Assembly: GCA_946478635.1 (NCBI GenBank)
Contig: CAMLCX010000052.1
Coordinates: forward strand, 1-15,694
Source of the DNA: an uncultured Pseudomonadota bacterium
GTDB taxonomy: Bacteria > Desulfobacterota_B > Binatia > UBA9968
Direction: 5' to 3'
Length of the DNA: 15,694 bases
Part shown: piece after piece, positions 15,420-15,694 of the stretch
Numbering within the stretch: position 1 is the first letter of the stretch
Layout of the letters: every line of letters starts with the position of its first letter
Position numbers and translations under genes: made by a program
The notes under the pieces: generated by a model
Database searches by the model: none
What the model saw: only the letters and a program-made list of their open reading frames with translations
What the model was told of the DNA's origin: nothing

Positions 15420-15448
15420 TTGCGAGGATGGCGGCCAAGTGTTATAAA
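15420..15448 (+). promoter_or_regulatory. Sigma-70 type promoter of the selenoprotein gene
   Basis: TTGCGA (15420-15425) and TATAAA (15443-15448) are separated by exactly 17 bp and would start transcription near 15455, about 24 nt before the ATG. Promoter, ribosome binding site and start codon are all well placed, which argues against a dead gene. Confidence 0.55.
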
Positions 15449-15463
15449 CGGCTTAGTAACGTT

Positions 15464-15471
15464 AAAAGGAG
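15464..15471 (+). promoter_or_regulatory. Ribosome binding site of the selenoprotein gene
   Basis: AAAAGGAG ends 7 nt before ATG 15479, a near-ideal Shine-Dalgarno site. It fixes the start upstream of the in-frame TGA. Confidence 0.75.
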
Positions 15472-15478
15472 ATCTGTA

Positions 15479-15694
15479 ATGGCGACTTCCGTAGTTGTTT
15501 ACACCCAGCCAGGCTGAGGGCCCTGCCACAAGGAGGTAGAGTTTCTATCTCAAAAGGGCGTGGTGTTTGTCGAAAAGAATGTGCGCGCCGATAAAGCGGC
15601 ACTAAAGGAACTGCTCGATCTCGGATTCCAATCGACCCCGGTCACAATCATCGACGGCCAATCGGTGGTGGGCTTCGACCAGGATAAGCTCGTC
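15479..15694 (+). CDS. Glutaredoxin/NrdH-like selenoprotein with U-G-P-C redox motif, 3'-truncated
   Basis: 72 codons to the window edge with a single TGA at codon 13 (15515-15517). Read as selenocysteine, the start is MATSVVVYTQPG-U-GPCHKEVEF. This is the first beta strand and active-site loop of a glutaredoxin/NrdH-like thiol oxidoreductase, with Sec replacing the first Cys of CxxC (U13-G-P-C16). The frame stays thioredoxin-like beyond the TGA: a helix to FLSQKGV, strand VVFVEKNV, helix KAALKELLDLG, the cis-Pro motif STPV (P54), strand TIIDG and GFDQDKL. Homologues of this type are about 75-85 residues, so only some ten are missing. A promoter and a strong ribosome binding site precede it, and a SECIS-like hairpin follows the TGA. 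It would reduce disulfides or mixed disulfides in the cytoplasm with glutathione or a thioredoxin-type reductant. The alternative is a nonsense mutation or a base error in a Cys codon; intact surroundings make that less likely. Confidence 0.85.
15515..15559 (+). promoter_or_regulatory. Bacterial SECIS element with its UGA codon
   Basis: After UGA 15515-15517, GCCCT (15520-15524) pairs with AGGGC (15555-15559) as a lower helix. An internal loop follows. Then GAGGTAG (15533-15539) pairs with CTATCTC (15545-15551), seven pairs including one G-U, closed by the loop AGTTT (15540-15544). The apical loop starts 22 nt after the UGA and has a G in its first two positions, as expected for SelB-binding bacterial SECIS hairpins. 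The fold was made by eye. Confidence 0.7.

Larger units (their letters stand above)
15158..15478. other. Divergent intergenic region between the M28 peptidase and the selenoprotein gene
   Basis: About 320 bp without a credible gene. A 93-residue open frame on the - strand (15248-15529) is spurious: it runs through a repeat remnant (reading FDGAQDER there) and across the promoter and 5' end of the + strand glutaredoxin-like gene. The right end holds that gene's promoter and ribosome binding site. I saw no clear promoter for the M28 gene. Confidence 0.6.

Noticed and set aside
15515..15517. TGA as a simple nonsense mutation or as a recoded genetic code
   Set aside because: Other genes use TGA to stop, which rules out recoding. 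A random nonsense mutation at the one codon where Sec makes sense, followed by a SECIS-like hairpin and an intact frame, is less likely than selenocysteine, though reads should be checked.
15248..15529. 93-residue open frame on the - strand
   Set aside because: It overlaps the repeat remnant, the promoter and the first codons of the glutaredoxin-like gene, and has no domain; it is a shadow frame.

Overview
The window looks like chromosomal DNA from an uncultured, moderately GC-rich Gram-negative bacterium. Signal peptides, a glutathione S-transferase, a glutaredoxin-like protein, a phosphatidylcholine synthase and many NMT1/PhtD-type solute-binding proteins suggest a proteobacterium or a deltaproteobacteria-like candidate phylum. 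This placement is a guess, because no taxonomic marker is present. At least six genes here end in TGA, so TGA is an ordinary stop codon in this genome.

The most notable item is at the right edge. From 15479 a short + strand gene with its own promoter and a strong ribosome binding site encodes a glutaredoxin/NrdH-like protein. Its redox motif is broken by an in-frame TGA (15515-15517) exactly where the first catalytic cysteine belongs, giving U-G-P-C. Directly behind the TGA lies a two-part hairpin with an apical AGUUU loop that fits a bacterial SECIS. I read this as a selenoprotein, cut off at its 3' end by the window. A standard gene caller stops at the TGA and misses it.

Left region (1-7172). 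On the + strand are the 3' part of a HyuB-type hydantoinase/oxoprolinase subunit and two creatinase-fold (M24) proteins that lack most of the usual metal ligands. Facing them on the - strand is a three-gene run of solute-binding-like proteins: a PhtD/4,5-dihydroxyphthalate decarboxylase-like protein, an NMT1-like protein without a signal peptide, and an NMT1-like protein with one. Together they resemble an uptake and hydrolysis locus for a small amide, cyclic amide or aromatic compound; the substrate cannot be read from the sequence.

Middle region (7226-10265). An ExeA/GspA-type AAA ATPase with one membrane segment and a C-terminal SH3 domain lies on the - strand. About 330 bp of gene-free DNA with several small palindromes separates it from a + strand MbfA-type membrane ferritin (ferritin-like domain fused to a VIT1 domain, iron export).

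Right region (10393-15157, - strand). A tight operon runs glutathione S-transferase, phosphatidylcholine synthase, alkaline phosphatase, the last two overlapping by 13 bp. Upstream of it lies a separate secreted M28 peptidase with PA and PDZ domains, divergent from the selenoprotein gene. Remnants of at least three kinds of interspersed repeat lie in the intergenic gaps.
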